Below are positions 44,562 to 53,891 of a stretch of 64,000 bases of DNA, in pieces; positions within the stretch are counted from its first letter, which is position 1; the number at the start of each line of letters is the position of its first letter. Source of the DNA: Sphingobium sp. Cam5-1 (GTDB taxonomy: Bacteria > Pseudomonadota > Alphaproteobacteria > Sphingomonadales > Sphingomonadaceae); assembly GCF_015693305.1 (NCBI RefSeq), contig NZ_CP065139.1:496001-560000 (forward strand), read 5' to 3'. The position numbers and the translations under genes were made by a program. Below the pieces are notes generated by a model. That model worked only from the letters and a program-made list of their open reading frames with translations, had not been told where the DNA came from and made no database searches.

Positions 44562-46043
44562 TCATGCGGCGTCGGCCAGGAACATCTTCTTGATTTCGGT
44601 CAGGCTGACCTTCAGCGAAGGCGTGCGCGGCAGCGCATCGACGATCCGGATTTCCACCGGCACATGCGTCGGCGGCAGTTCGGCCCGCACATGCGCCAGC
44701 AGCGCCTGCTCGTCCACCGCCCCTGCGCTCCGGCTCAATTCGACCGCAGCCACCGGCACCGCCCCCAACCGCGGGTCGGGGATACCCACCACGGAGGCAT
44801 CGACAACGGCAGGATGCTGGCGCAGCACATCAACCACCCGCTCAGGCAATATCTTGAAGCCCCCGCGCACGATCGCGCCGTCATGCCGTCCCCGATGAAA
44901 GACATATCCGTCCTCATCGATCATCACCAGATCGGTGGTCCGCACCCAATCAGGCCGCACGGACGGGCAATGCACTTCCAGCAATCCTTCCGCCCCGCGC
45001 GGCACTTTCGCGCCGCTTTCCGGATCAACAGCGCGTATCTCAACACCCGGCATCGGCAGCCCCGTGCTGCCCCGCTTGCTGTCCCCGCGCTCCGCCCGCA
45101 TCTGCGGCGTCCAGCGGACGATCGTGCCGCAAAATTCCGTCGCGCCCATACCCCACAGGATCGGTAGCTTATAGCGCTGCTCGAACCGCTCCTGAAGATC
45201 GGGGTCGAGATAGGCCGATCCCCCCGAAACGCTCTTCACGCTCGCCATGTCCTCTGGCGACACATTGGCGTCCATGATCATCGCGATCGCGGTGGGATTA
45301 AGGCCCAGCGTATCGGGCCTGTGCCGTCGCAGAGCATCCACCAGCCCTTCGACCGTGAAGCGCTCCATCAGCACCAACGGCGTATTATTGACCGCAGCGC
45401 CCGTCAGCAGGCACACGCCCCCCACCCCGCCCAGCGGCCAGATGTTGATCTGCACCGGCGGCGCGCTGCCGGACTCCGCACCGGGCGCGCTCATCACGGC
45501 CCGCTCCAGCAGCTTCAGCGGCATAGGAATGCGCTTGGGCGTCCCCGTCGTCCCGCTCGACAGCACTTCGATCCCCCCATCGGGCAAGGCATCGTCGAAC
45601 GAGGATCGCCTGCACTTCTTCAGCCCATCGACCAGCATGGGCGCGTCATCGATCCCGCCAAAAGCGATCCCCGCGCAACCAGCCTGTCCCGCAGCCTCCC
45701 AAAAGTTCGGCCAGTCCTGCTCATCCGCCAATATCGCCGCGGCTCCCAAATTCTCGACATTGTCCGCAATCGCCGTCGCAGGAAGGAACGGATAGATGAA
45801 ACTCACCGACCGCCTGTGCGCCAGCAGCCCCACCACCGCCGCCGCATGGGCCAGCCGGTTGCGGATGATGATGCCGACCTTCGCCGATGGCGGGCACCCG
45901 GCAGCGTCGAGCAGCGCAACGACGGCATCGCCATAGCGCGCCACCTCGCCCCAACTCACCCACCGGCCCTCAAACTCGATGCCGCGATCATCTTGATGGT
46001 CGCGCAAATTGGCGCGAAGCTGCTCGATAACGTCCTGGCTCAC
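44562..46043 (-). CDS. AMP-binding acyl-CoA ligase-like protein
   Basis: 493 residues, slightly short for the family. The P-loop is LSSGTTGTPKRIPM (normally ends KG, here KR-I), ILWGMGATEFCGTI replaces the YGxTE motif, and the C-terminal part has GYVFHRGRHDGAIVRGGFKILPERVVDVL and PRTPSLKVSLTEIKK with a Lys. The adenylation core is thus degenerate at two motifs, and activity may be altered. It starts 12 bases after the amidohydrolase, in the same operon. Confidence 0.87.
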   Translation of the reverse strand: MSQDVIEQLRANLRDHQDDRGIEFEGRWVSWGEVARYGDAVVALLDAAGCPPSAKVGIIIRNRLAHAAAVVGLLAHRRSVSFIYPFLPATAIADNVENLGAAAILADEQDWPNFWEAAGQAGCAGIAFGGIDDAPMLVDGLKKCRRSSFDDALPDGGIEVLSSGTTGTPKRIPMPLKLLERAVMSAPGAESGSAPPVQINIWPLGGVGGVCLLTGAAVNNTPLVLMERFTVEGLVDALRRHRPDTLGLNPTAIAMIMDANVSPEDMASVKSVSGGSAYLDPDLQERFEQRYKLPILWGMGATEFCGTIVRWTPQMRAERGDSKRGSTGLPMPGVEIRAVDPESGAKVPRGAEGLLEVHCPSVRPDWVRTTDLVMIDEDGYVFHRGRHDGAIVRGGFKILPERVVDVLRQHPAVVDASVVGIPDPRLGAVPVAAVELSRSAGAVDEQALLAHVRAELPPTHVPVEIRIVDALPRTPSLKVSLTEIKKMFLADAA

Positions 46044-46055
46044 TTGGCGTCGTCC

Positions 46056-47246
46056 TTAATTGCGCACGCCTTCCAACAGGCCCTTGAGGTTCGACGACAT
46101 CACCATTTCCTTCTCCGCCATCGAATAGCTCGTCAACTCATGAAGGAAATCGAGGGGGTGTTCAGTCCCTTCCGGATGCGGATAGTCGCTCCCGAACAAG
46201 ACGCGATTGACTTGCATATGTTCTCGCAGTTGCCCGAAATCATCCTCGACAAAGGGCGTCACGAAAATGTTCCGATGAAATTGGTCAACGGGATCATTCA
46301 TGAATTTCTGCGGCATCTGCCCATAAACATGCTTCAACTGTTCGATCAGCGGGATGACCCATTTCGCGCCATTCTCGACACTCACCACCCGAACACCGGG
46401 GAAGCGGTCAAAAACGCCACCACAAATGATCGCCGCGATCGTGTCGGAAATCGCCCGTTCGATGATCCGCAGGCAATTGACGAACGGATCGGATTCGAAC
46501 GGCAACCACTCGGCCCCGCCCGTCCACATCTCGATCAGATAATCATAGTCTGAATTGGAAGCATGGATCGACACGAAGATTTTCGCCTCCTCAATCCGCG
46601 CCCAGAATGGATCGAAATCCTTCAGCCCCATCGACCGCCCGCCGCGATAGCCCGGCACTGGTGAAGGCCGGATGCAGATCGTCCGCGCGCCCTGCTTGAT
46701 CAGCCAGTCGGTCTCGGCCAGCGCGCGGTCCATGTCGGCCAGCGACACCACCGGAACCCCGAACAGCCGGTTCTCCCGCGCAAAACCCCACTCCTCGCTC
46801 GTCCATTGGTTCAACGCATGCAAAGCATCATGCAAAAACTCATGATCATAGCTCATCCACTTTTCGATCACCGAAAAGAGCGTCGGAAACATGAGCGCCG
46901 CATGCACATTATGGCCGTCCAGCACCGCCAGCCGTTCCTTGCCCGTCCGCCAGGATTCGGGCGGCGCGATCGGCTTCCCCGTCATCTCCCGCATTGTCAG
47001 CCCTTCCGGGTTCTCGGCCTTATAATATTTGACATGCGTCCCCGGCGCAGCCACCCGCTCAAAGGTGGGATTGGGAATATAGTCCGAAATCTGCCCCTTG
47101 ATCGCCAACCGCTTGCGGCCATCCACTTCTACGAAGCGGAAATCCTTGTGCCACTTCTTGGGCAAATGCCGGAACAGCGCATCCTCTGGCTCATAGAAAT
47201 GATTGTCCGCATCATAGACGGGAAACGGAAGGCTGGGCGTCGTCAT
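46056..47246 (-). CDS. Amidohydrolase of the ACMSD/LigW type
   Basis: 396 residues. The metal-binding DADNHFYEP at the N-terminus, a central His in FVSIHASNSDYD and the late Asp in LFGSDYPHPEG are typical of amidohydrolase-2 proteins (2-amino-3-carboxymuconate semialdehyde decarboxylase, 5-carboxyvanillate decarboxylase). These use a metal to decarboxylate or hydrolyse. First gene of an operon with a ligase and an SDR; a TTCCG dyad lies 83 bases upstream. Decarboxylation of an acid intermediate is the most likely role, unproven. Confidence 0.9.
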   Translation of the reverse strand: MTTPSLPFPVYDADNHFYEPEDALFRHLPKKWHKDFRFVEVDGRKRLAIKGQISDYIPNPTFERVAAPGTHVKYYKAENPEGLTMREMTGKPIAPPESWRTGKERLAVLDGHNVHAALMFPTLFSVIEKWMSYDHEFLHDALHALNQWTSEEWGFARENRLFGVPVVSLADMDRALAETDWLIKQGARTICIRPSPVPGYRGGRSMGLKDFDPFWARIEEAKIFVSIHASNSDYDYLIEMWTGGAEWLPFESDPFVNCLRIIERAISDTIAAIICGGVFDRFPGVRVVSVENGAKWVIPLIEQLKHVYGQMPQKFMNDPVDQFHRNIFVTPFVEDDFGQLREHMQVNRVLFGSDYPHPEGTEHPLDFLHELTSYSMAEKEMVMSSNLKGLLEGVRN

Positions 47247-47328
47247 CGCAATGTCTTTCGGTCAGCTATGATAAGTTGCTACTTGTTGTCCTGCACCCGC
47301 CCGCGTCTGGCAATTAAGCGGGACGGCT

Positions 47329-47344
47329 TTCCGGCTACACGGAA
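47329..47344. promoter_or_regulatory. Operator-like dyad TTCCG-N6-CGGAA, site 2
   Basis: TTCCG-gctaca-CGGAA, perfect arms, 83 bases upstream of the amidohydrolase at 46056-47246. It overlaps the last codons of the hydrolase gene that ends at 47335. Confidence 0.6.
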
Positions 47345-48210
47345 TCCTCGGAGCCAGTAGATTTCAGCGCCTTCACAAAGCCCGCAATCGCCGCGATTGC
47401 ATCCTGCGCTTCGCCAGTTTCAGGCGCCAGCAAAGGCCAGACATGCCCCATGCCCGGCGCGACATGCAGCGTGACCCGCCGATCCCCAAGCGCCAGCCGC
47501 GTGGCAAAGGCAACCGCCTCATCCAGCAACACCTCCGCACCGCCCGTCAGCACCAATGTCGGCGGAAAGTTCGCCGGGTCAGCCTCCAGCGCCGAAACCA
47601 GCGGATCGCGCGGATCATGCCCCTGCAAATATAGCTGCGCGCTATCCAGCACGGCGGACTTCGAAAACATCGGATCACGCTCTGCATTACGATCAAGGCT
47701 CTCGCCCCGCGCCGTCAAATCCAGCATCGGCGACACCAGAACAGCACCCGCAGGCCGCTCACCAGCCCGCGCCGCCAATATGCACAGCGCCGCCGCCAGC
47801 CCGCCCCCGGCGGAGTCTCCCGCGACCACCACCGAACGCCTATTCTCCAACCCGCGATAAACTGCCACAACAGCATGCAAAGCCGCCGGAAAGGGATGCT
47901 CCGGCGCGAGCGGATAAAAGGGCAGGGTGACCCGCCGCCCCGCCGCATCAGCGATCCTCTGGGCATAGTCGATATAGGCAAGCGGCGACCCCAGCCGATA
48001 CCCCCCGCCATGCAGGTAGATCATCTCTCCCCGCGCATCACGCCCGCGCGGCTCAATGACCAAACAACGCACGCCGCCAATAAGCGTCTCGCCCGCCCGC
48101 TCCGCAGCATCGGCAGAACCAGCCGCCCGCGCCCGCCGCTCGACCAGCGCCTCATCGGCGGCATAGCCTTCTCGCAACGGCGGCAATTCCCAGGCGCCGG
48201 CCCCAGTCAC
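47335..48210 (-). CDS. HSL-family alpha/beta-hydrolase (esterase)
   Basis: 291 residues. The oxyanion motif HGGGYRLG and nucleophile motif GDSAGGGLAAA define the hormone-sensitive-lipase group. The catalytic acid and His follow in the C-terminal part (GMGHVWPLL). Its ATG overlaps the alcohol dehydrogenase stop by 4 bases. Probably hydrolyses the ester or lactone made by the Baeyer-Villiger enzyme encoded at the head of this operon (inference). Confidence 0.92.
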   Translation of the reverse strand: MTGAGAWELPPLREGYAADEALVERRARAAGSADAAERAGETLIGGVRCLVIEPRGRDARGEMIYLHGGGYRLGSPLAYIDYAQRIADAAGRRVTLPFYPLAPEHPFPAALHAVVAVYRGLENRRSVVVAGDSAGGGLAAALCILAARAGERPAGAVLVSPMLDLTARGESLDRNAERDPMFSKSAVLDSAQLYLQGHDPRDPLVSALEADPANFPPTLVLTGGAEVLLDEAVAFATRLALGDRRVTLHVAPGMGHVWPLLAPETGEAQDAIAAIAGFVKALKSTGSEDSV

Positions 48211-49298
48211 AGCACAAACACCCCGCGCGCCAGCTTGCCTTCCTCCAAATCGTGGAAGGCCCGTTCGAAGTCTGAAAGATCGTAACGCTGCGTCACCAGC
48301 TCATCCAGCAGCAGCTTACCCTGCCGATATTGCGCGATATAGGACGGGATATCCTGATGCGGCCGCGACGCTCCATAGCGCGCACCCATCACCCCGCGAT
48401 CGACAAAGGAGAGCGGCGTCAGCGATACCTCTGCCATCGTCCCCGCCGCTGTCGTCCCGACGATCACGCAATTGCCGCCCCAGCCAAGACTCGCCATCGC
48501 ATCGTTCAGCACCCGCGTACTACCGACACACTCGAAAGCCCAATCGACGCCGCTGCCATGATCGGGATTGCCGCCCGACACGATGTCCTTGATCCGCTGC
48601 GGCACATCGCCTTGCGACGCATCGATAAAATCCGTCGCCCCGAACTCCCGCGCCTTCTCCTCGCGCGTCGGCAGCAAGTCGATCGCGATGATCCGGCTCG
48701 CCCCGGAAAGCCGCAAGCCCTGCAACACGTTAAGCCCGATGCCGCCAATGCCGAACACCGCCGCCGTCTCACCCGGCTTCACGCGCGCCCGGTTGACGAC
48801 CGATCCCACCCCCGTCAGCACGCCGCAACCCACGACGCAGGCAATGTCGAGCGGCACCGTCGGATCAATCCTGACCGCCTGATTGGCCTTCACCACCGTC
48901 TTCTCGACAAAGGTCGACGTCGCCGCAAAGCTCGACACCGGCTCGCCATTGCGACTGAAGGGCTGTGCCCGATTGCCATAGGACTGACGGCAGTGGGTCG
49001 GCCTGCCGCTCTCGCACGGGCCGCAACGTCCGCAATTGGCGAGCGTATGCAGCGCCACATGATCGCCCACCGCCAGCTCGGTGACGCCCGGCCCCAGCTT
49101 CTCGACGATGCCCGCCCCTTCATGGCCCAGTACCGCAGGCGCAGGCCAATCGATCGTGCCGTTGATGACGGAAATGTCGGAATGGCAAATGCCACTCGCC
49201 ACGATGCGCACCAGCACCTCGCCCGCGCCCGGCTCGCGCACTTCGACATCCTCGACAAAACGAACCTTGCCCGGCCCTTCATAGATCAGCGCCCGCAT
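48207..49298 (-). CDS. Zinc-dependent alcohol dehydrogenase
   Basis: 363 residues, medium-chain dehydrogenase. Catalytic zinc ligands are in GICHSD and GHEGAG; four structural Cys lie in CGRCGPCESGRPTHC. The NAD motif is FGIGGIGLN, followed by an Asp (AIDLL) that favours NAD. Closest in layout to class III/AdhC-type enzymes. Converts an alcohol to a carbonyl, before or after the monooxygenase step. Lies 2 bases from the IclR gene and overlaps the esterase, so is in one operon. Confidence 0.92.
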   Translation of the reverse strand: MRALIYEGPGKVRFVEDVEVREPGAGEVLVRIVASGICHSDISVINGTIDWPAPAVLGHEGAGIVEKLGPGVTELAVGDHVALHTLANCGRCGPCESGRPTHCRQSYGNRAQPFSRNGEPVSSFAATSTFVEKTVVKANQAVRIDPTVPLDIACVVGCGVLTGVGSVVNRARVKPGETAAVFGIGGIGLNVLQGLRLSGASRIIAIDLLPTREEKAREFGATDFIDASQGDVPQRIKDIVSGGNPDHGSGVDWAFECVGSTRVLNDAMASLGWGGNCVIVGTTAAGTMAEVSLTPLSFVDRGVMGARYGASRPHQDIPSYIAQYRQGKLLLDELVTQRYDLSDFERAFHDLEEGKLARGVFVL

Positions 49299-49300
49299 GT

Positions 49301-50197
49301 TCAGCCTCTCCCAACTTCATTTATCTGCTTGTCCGGTTCGCCGGGGATCGCGCTCGCCGCCCGGCAATGCCGCGCAATGGCTTCGCCCAGAGCAGCGATA
49401 CGGGAGAGCGGCAGCGGTCGGTCAAAGCCGTATAACGACAAAGTACATAGCACTGCTCCATCGTCGCCAAATACCGGCGCCGAAATCATCATCACCGGAT
49501 GCAGCCGATCAGGCTGCGCCTCGATCATCAGATAATCCTCCCCCATCTGGCCGATCCGCTCGGCCACCCGCTTCTGCCACTCTCCGGCCAACGGCTCCTC
49601 CGCCATACCAAGCACGGCAAGCCCGGTCGCCGCCTGCTCGGGGCTGCGTTGCGTCACGGCATAGCCCCTCTGCCGCACCATCGCGAGCGACTGGCGCAAC
49701 CGGTCCGCATCGATCGCCCCCGCCGCCTTGGCGAGCCAGCTATCCACCTCCCGGTCGTTCGCCCAGGCAAGAAAGGGCGTACCAAGCGGCGGAATAAGCG
49801 GAACCCGCTGACCCACCGCCAGCCCCGGCAGCCGCCCCGGCCCCTCCGACGCCAGCGCGATCAGCCGGTCATCCAGCCGCGCGGTAAGCAGGCTGTCCAT
49901 GTCCAGTTCCGCGGATAAAAGCGCGATCTGGTTGCGCGCAGCCGCGACCACCGGATGGCATTGCAGCGCGGCATGACCAATCGCGATCAACGCCGGGCCA
50001 AGCCGATAAACCCGCCCCCGCTGCGCCCGGACCAGATAGCCGTCCCGCGTCATCGCGCCCAGCAGCGCGTGGCAGGACGCCGGATTAAGGTCCAGCTGCC
50101 GCACCAACTCTGTCAGCGAATAGCCGCGCAGTGGCGCAGCCGCCATGAAGTTCAAAATATCGATGGCGCGTGACGCGGCCAGGGCCGGGCGGGGCAT
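49301..50197 (-). CDS. IclR-family regulator
   Basis: 298 residues. Winged HTH at about 5-70: ASRAIDILNFMAAAPLRGYSLTELVRQLDLNPASCHALLGAMTRDGYL. The effector domain is typical, with LPGLAVGQRVPLIPPLG and QRGYAVTQRSPE. It sits inside the operon of a Baeyer-Villiger enzyme and an alcohol dehydrogenase, a layout that suggests autoregulated control of this operon. One of two IclR-type proteins that may read the TTCCG dyads. Confidence 0.9.
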   Translation of the reverse strand: MPRPALAASRAIDILNFMAAAPLRGYSLTELVRQLDLNPASCHALLGAMTRDGYLVRAQRGRVYRLGPALIAIGHAALQCHPVVAAARNQIALLSAELDMDSLLTARLDDRLIALASEGPGRLPGLAVGQRVPLIPPLGTPFLAWANDREVDSWLAKAAGAIDADRLRQSLAMVRQRGYAVTQRSPEQAATGLAVLGMAEEPLAGEWQKRVAERIGQMGEDYLMIEAQPDRLHPVMMISAPVFGDDGAVLCTLSLYGFDRPLPLSRIAALGEAIARHCRAASAIPGEPDKQINEVGRG

Positions 50198-50203
50198 CGC
50201 TAT

Positions 50204-52090
50204 TCAGCTCAGTTCCAGATCGTCCCAATTCACCACCGTGCACATGCGGTGATAATCGGGGCTGAGCCAAGGCGCGTTGACCTGAAGCCTGCGATGCTCG
50301 CGGTTCACATAGTAATTCTTCTCGATACCGCCCTCGGGCGTCATCTGAAGCCAGTTCTGCGCCTCGGCATCCAGTTCACGATTATAGCGCTCAAAAGCCT
50401 CCGGCCTTACATCGACGCGGCCCTTCTGCTCCTTCAACATGCGCATGACGCACTGCGCGGCATAGCTCGCCCAGATCAGCCACCATTGGGGCAGGCCCGT
50501 GCCGCCGGTCAGCGGCTGCGAATTGGGGCCATACAGCATGAACAGGTTCGGGAACTGCGGCACCATCATCGACAGATAGGCGCGCGGCCCGTCGCCCGCG
50601 TCCCATGTGTCGTGCAGGTCCTGGCCCTCCAGCCCCTTGTAGCGGGTGGGCCACAGATATTTCAGCACATCGAACCCAGTCGCGGCGATGACCACGTCAA
50701 AGTCCCGCTCCGTCCCATCCGCCATCACAAAGCCCGACTTTGTGAAACGCCCGACAGAGCCGCTCAGCAACTCCACATTGTCGCGGGTCAGCGCGCGATA
50801 CCATCCATTGTCGACCACCGGACGGCGCGACATGGGCGCGTAGTCAGGGACCAGCTTTTCGATCAGATCCTCGCGCCCGCCAGTCTCCTGCCGGATATAG
50901 CTAGTCAGGAAGGCGCGCAGATCATCATTGGCCTTGCTGACCTTGCCCCCCTGCGCCTGCCATTCGCGATCGACGCGCTGCAACCGGTCGATGTCGAACA
51001 ACGGCATCGTCGCGGTATAGCGCGACCAGTTCCAGTATCCGGGCATATTCTCATTGAGCCACGCCAGTTCCGGCTCGATCGGCGCGCCATATTTCTCGCG
51101 CGGGCTGATCCATTGCGGGGTCCGCTGCACGACGCTGACATGCCCCGCCCTTTCAGCGACAGCGCTCAGCAATTGCACGCCCGTCGATCCATTGCCGATG
51201 ATGGCGACCCGCCTGCCCGTCAGGTCCAACCCTTCGGGCCAAGCCGACGGATGGATGATCTGCCCGCCGAACTCCTGCACGCCGTCAATGTCCGGCAGCT
51301 GCGCATTGGCAAAGGTGCCGCAAGCGGTGATCACCACATTAGCAACGATTTCCTCACGCCCGCCCGGCGTTTCCACGTCCAGCCGCCAGACGTTGCGACG
51401 TTCATCAAACACCGCGCCCGTCACATCATGGCTAAAGCGGCTGTTCGCCATAACCCCATATTTGCGCGAGACATGTTGCAGATATTCGCGAACATCCTCA
51501 CCCCGGTTGAAATGCTCGCCCCACGGGTAGAGCTTCTCGAAACTATATTCATAGGTGATGGACGGCGTATCGACCCGCACGTCGGGATAGCGGTTGATCG
51601 TCCATGTACCCCCCGCCTCAGGCTGACGATCCAGCAGCAGATAGGGCAGCCCAAGCAACTCACACTGCACCCCCGCCGCGATCCCCGCCGGGCCGCTGCC
51701 GATGATGACGATGCGGAAACCCTCCGGAATCTCCGGCTTCTCACCCTCCCATTCGACGGCGCAAGGAACGGCACGGAAGGCCGGAAGGTCACGCCGCGCC
51801 TCGAACTCGACATCGGTCATCTCGCCCGACAGCATCGTCATCAGGCGGCGCAGTTCCTCTTCGGGCGGCTCCGGCAAATCCACCGCACCGGCATTATCCG
51901 CCAGCCACTCGACCGCGCGCTCCTTCAGCAGCGATTTCTGCCCCTCGCTCATCTGCGCGGCGGCGGGCAAGGCGGCAATCTCCTCATCCCCGCTATTCTG
52001 ATACAGCGCGGTCCGCAGCGCATTCAGGTCCGCCAGTTCAACCGCCCGCCGGATGCTGTCAGTGTCGATCGCCTTTGCCGCCGTGGCCAT
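50204..52090 (-). CDS. Baeyer-Villiger-type flavin monooxygenase, N-terminally extended
   Basis: 628 residues. The FAD motif IIGSGPAGIAAG is near residue 128, the fingerprint is FGGQIIHPSAWP, and NADPH binding is IIGNGSTGVQ. The first 120 residues form a helical extension as in the enzyme at 39046 and in 4-hydroxyacetophenone monooxygenase. Sequence away from motifs differs strongly from the other copy, so they probably accept different ketones. First gene of the operon monooxygenase-IclR-alcohol dehydrogenase-esterase; a perfect TTCCG dyad lies about 100 bases upstream. Confidence 0.93.
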   Translation of the reverse strand: MATAAKAIDTDSIRRAVELADLNALRTALYQNSGDEEIAALPAAAQMSEGQKSLLKERAVEWLADNAGAVDLPEPPEEELRRLMTMLSGEMTDVEFEARRDLPAFRAVPCAVEWEGEKPEIPEGFRIVIIGSGPAGIAAGVQCELLGLPYLLLDRQPEAGGTWTINRYPDVRVDTPSITYEYSFEKLYPWGEHFNRGEDVREYLQHVSRKYGVMANSRFSHDVTGAVFDERRNVWRLDVETPGGREEIVANVVITACGTFANAQLPDIDGVQEFGGQIIHPSAWPEGLDLTGRRVAIIGNGSTGVQLLSAVAERAGHVSVVQRTPQWISPREKYGAPIEPELAWLNENMPGYWNWSRYTATMPLFDIDRLQRVDREWQAQGGKVSKANDDLRAFLTSYIRQETGGREDLIEKLVPDYAPMSRRPVVDNGWYRALTRDNVELLSGSVGRFTKSGFVMADGTERDFDVVIAATGFDVLKYLWPTRYKGLEGQDLHDTWDAGDGPRAYLSMMVPQFPNLFMLYGPNSQPLTGGTGLPQWWLIWASYAAQCVMRMLKEQKGRVDVRPEAFERYNRELDAEAQNWLQMTPEGGIEKNYYVNREHRRLQVNAPWLSPDYHRMCTVVNWDDLELS

Positions 52091-52188
52091 TCATCCCATC
52101 CCATCTGATGTCGAGCGCATGCGAGCGCGCCACTCTCACTTTTTGCAATATCGAATCTTTGGCACGAGGTAAGTCGAACCCGTCCCAA

Positions 52189-52204
52189 TTCCGCCATGCC
52201 GGAA
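52189..52204. promoter_or_regulatory. Operator-like dyad TTCCG-N6-CGGAA, site 3
   Basis: TTCCG-ccatgc-CGGAA, perfect arms, in the gap 52091-52224 about 100 bases upstream of the Baeyer-Villiger gene start. Confidence 0.65.
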
Positions 52205-52224
52205 CAGGTGCCAATTGCGGCTCG

Positions 52225-53016
52225 TCAGTAACCGAGAAAATTGGGCTCGCGCCGCTCCATGAATGCCCGCGCCGCTTCACTCGCATCATGCGAAAACAAG
52301 CTGATCTGCGCGTTCGCAGCCGCCTCCTGCGCCATGCTTTCCTCCAGCGCGATGGCGCCCGCCGCATTGAGGTTCCGCTTCATCGCCGCAAAGGCCGCCG
52401 TCGGCCCGCCCGCCAGCTTCGCCGCCAAAGCCGCGCACTCGGTCTCAAGTACCTCATCCTCAACCAGCCGATTGACCAACCTGCTCGCCAGCGCTTCATC
52501 CCCCAGCATCGGTTCATCCAGCAGGAACATCTCCCGCGCCCGCGCCGCGCCCAGCAGCCGGGTAAGCAGATAGCTGCCCCCAGGATCACCGCACCGCCCG
52601 GCGCTGGCGAAAGCGAGCTTGAACTTCACCGTCCGCGAAGCGATCCGCAGGTCACACGCCGCCGCCATGACCAAGCCGCTCCCAGCCACCGGCCCACGCA
52701 AACAAGCAATCGTAGGCTTGGGCATACGATGAAGCAGCAGCGGAATTTCGCCATGAACGCTCATCCGCGCGGCGGCCTCATCGGCACGCATCGGTTCGGC
52801 CCGCGCCGCCTCCCCCTCACCCGACAGATCATAGCCCGCACAAAAGCCACGCCCAGCACCGGCCAGCACGACACAGCGCACAGCCGGATCAACGGACCAG
52901 CCACGCAACGTCAGCGCAATCTCATCCAGCATCGCCTCCGTCACGGCGTTCAGCCGATCCGGCCGGTTCAGCGTAAGCGTGGCGACACCCCCCTCAACCT
53001 GCGTCAAGATGCTCAT
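52225..53016 (-). CDS. Crotonase-family enoyl-CoA hydratase
   Basis: 263 residues. Oxyanion-hole segments are GRGFCAGYDLSG and CLRGPVAGSGLVMAAACDLRIAS. The typical second Glu region reads GRCGDPGGSYLLTRLLG, so an Asp replaces the usual Glu area; the reaction may be hydration of a branched or cyclic enoyl-CoA or another crotonase reaction. Starts with a 4-base overlap with the upstream crotonase gene, so the two are made together. Confidence 0.9.
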   Translation of the reverse strand: MSILTQVEGGVATLTLNRPDRLNAVTEAMLDEIALTLRGWSVDPAVRCVVLAGAGRGFCAGYDLSGEGEAARAEPMRADEAAARMSVHGEIPLLLHRMPKPTIACLRGPVAGSGLVMAAACDLRIASRTVKFKLAFASAGRCGDPGGSYLLTRLLGAARAREMFLLDEPMLGDEALASRLVNRLVEDEVLETECAALAAKLAGGPTAAFAAMKRNLNAAGAIALEESMAQEAAANAQISLFSHDASEAARAFMERREPNFLGY

Positions 53017-53828
53017 GAGTGCGACTTCACCTTGTCCATCCCCGCCACGATGAACTCGCCGGTCTGGCCATAGGCCGACGCATGGCCCAGCTGGTGGATA
53101 TCGAAACAGCTTTGCAGCGCCGTGCTCTGCCCCATGATGTCCAGCGTCTGGTTCACCGCCCGCTTCGCCATCGCCAGCGCATGCGGGTGCATCTGTGCAA
53201 TCTCACGGGCCAGCGCCAGCGCGTGCGCATCCAGCTCCGCACGCGGCACGACGCGGTTCACCATGCCCCGCCGTTCCGCCTCATGCGCGTCGATCGGCTT
53301 GGCGGTGAACAGCATCTCCTTCGCCTTGCGCGGCCCCAATTCCCATGTGTGGCCATGATATTCGACCCCGCCAATGCCCATCAGCACCACCGGATCGGAA
53401 AAGCGCGCATCGTCCGCAGCGATGATCAGGTCGCACGGCCAGGCGAGCAGCAGCCCGCCCGCGATGCACGCCCCCTGAACCGCTGCGATCGAAGGCTTGG
53501 GAATATCGCGCCAACGCTTGGAATAGCCGAGATAATGCTTCGCCTCCCATTCATGGATGCCCAGCAGTCCGCGCTCCGGGATCGTCTCGCGAATGCGGTT
53601 GAACGACCCGTCGCGAATGGCCTCCTCGCTCACATCATGCCCGGCGGAAAAATGCTTGCCCTCCGCGCGCAGAAGGATGACGCGCACGGACTCATCCGCC
53701 GCAGCCTTTTCCCACGCCTCGTTCAACTGCTGCAAAAAAGGTTCATTCTGCGCGTTCGCCCGGTCGGCGCGATCCAGCGTGATCGTCGCGACCCGTTCCT
53801 CGACCGCGTAACGGATATATTCTACCAT
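53013..53828 (-). CDS. Crotonase-family enoyl-CoA hydratase
   Basis: 271 residues from ATG 53828, behind AGGAG. GKHFSAGHDVSEEA and AAVQGACIAGGLLLAWPCDLIIA give the oxyanion hole. The segment DPVVLMGIGGVEYHGHTWELGPRKAKEML is distinctive for a subgroup common in actinobacteria and sphingomonads that lacks the standard second Glu. Operon partner of the crotonase at 52225. Divergent from the fused acyl-CoA dehydrogenase with a TTCCG dyad between. Confidence 0.9.
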   Translation of the reverse strand: MVEYIRYAVEERVATITLDRADRANAQNEPFLQQLNEAWEKAAADESVRVILLRAEGKHFSAGHDVSEEAIRDGSFNRIRETIPERGLLGIHEWEAKHYLGYSKRWRDIPKPSIAAVQGACIAGGLLLAWPCDLIIAADDARFSDPVVLMGIGGVEYHGHTWELGPRKAKEMLFTAKPIDAHEAERRGMVNRVVPRAELDAHALALAREIAQMHPHALAMAKRAVNQTLDIMGQSTALQSCFDIHQLGHASAYGQTGEFIVAGMDKVKSHS

Positions 53829-53891
53829 CTGCCTTACTCCTGGACCGCTGGTTGCGCGCGATCGGCGCTGCGAGCATCCGCTACCAGCGCC

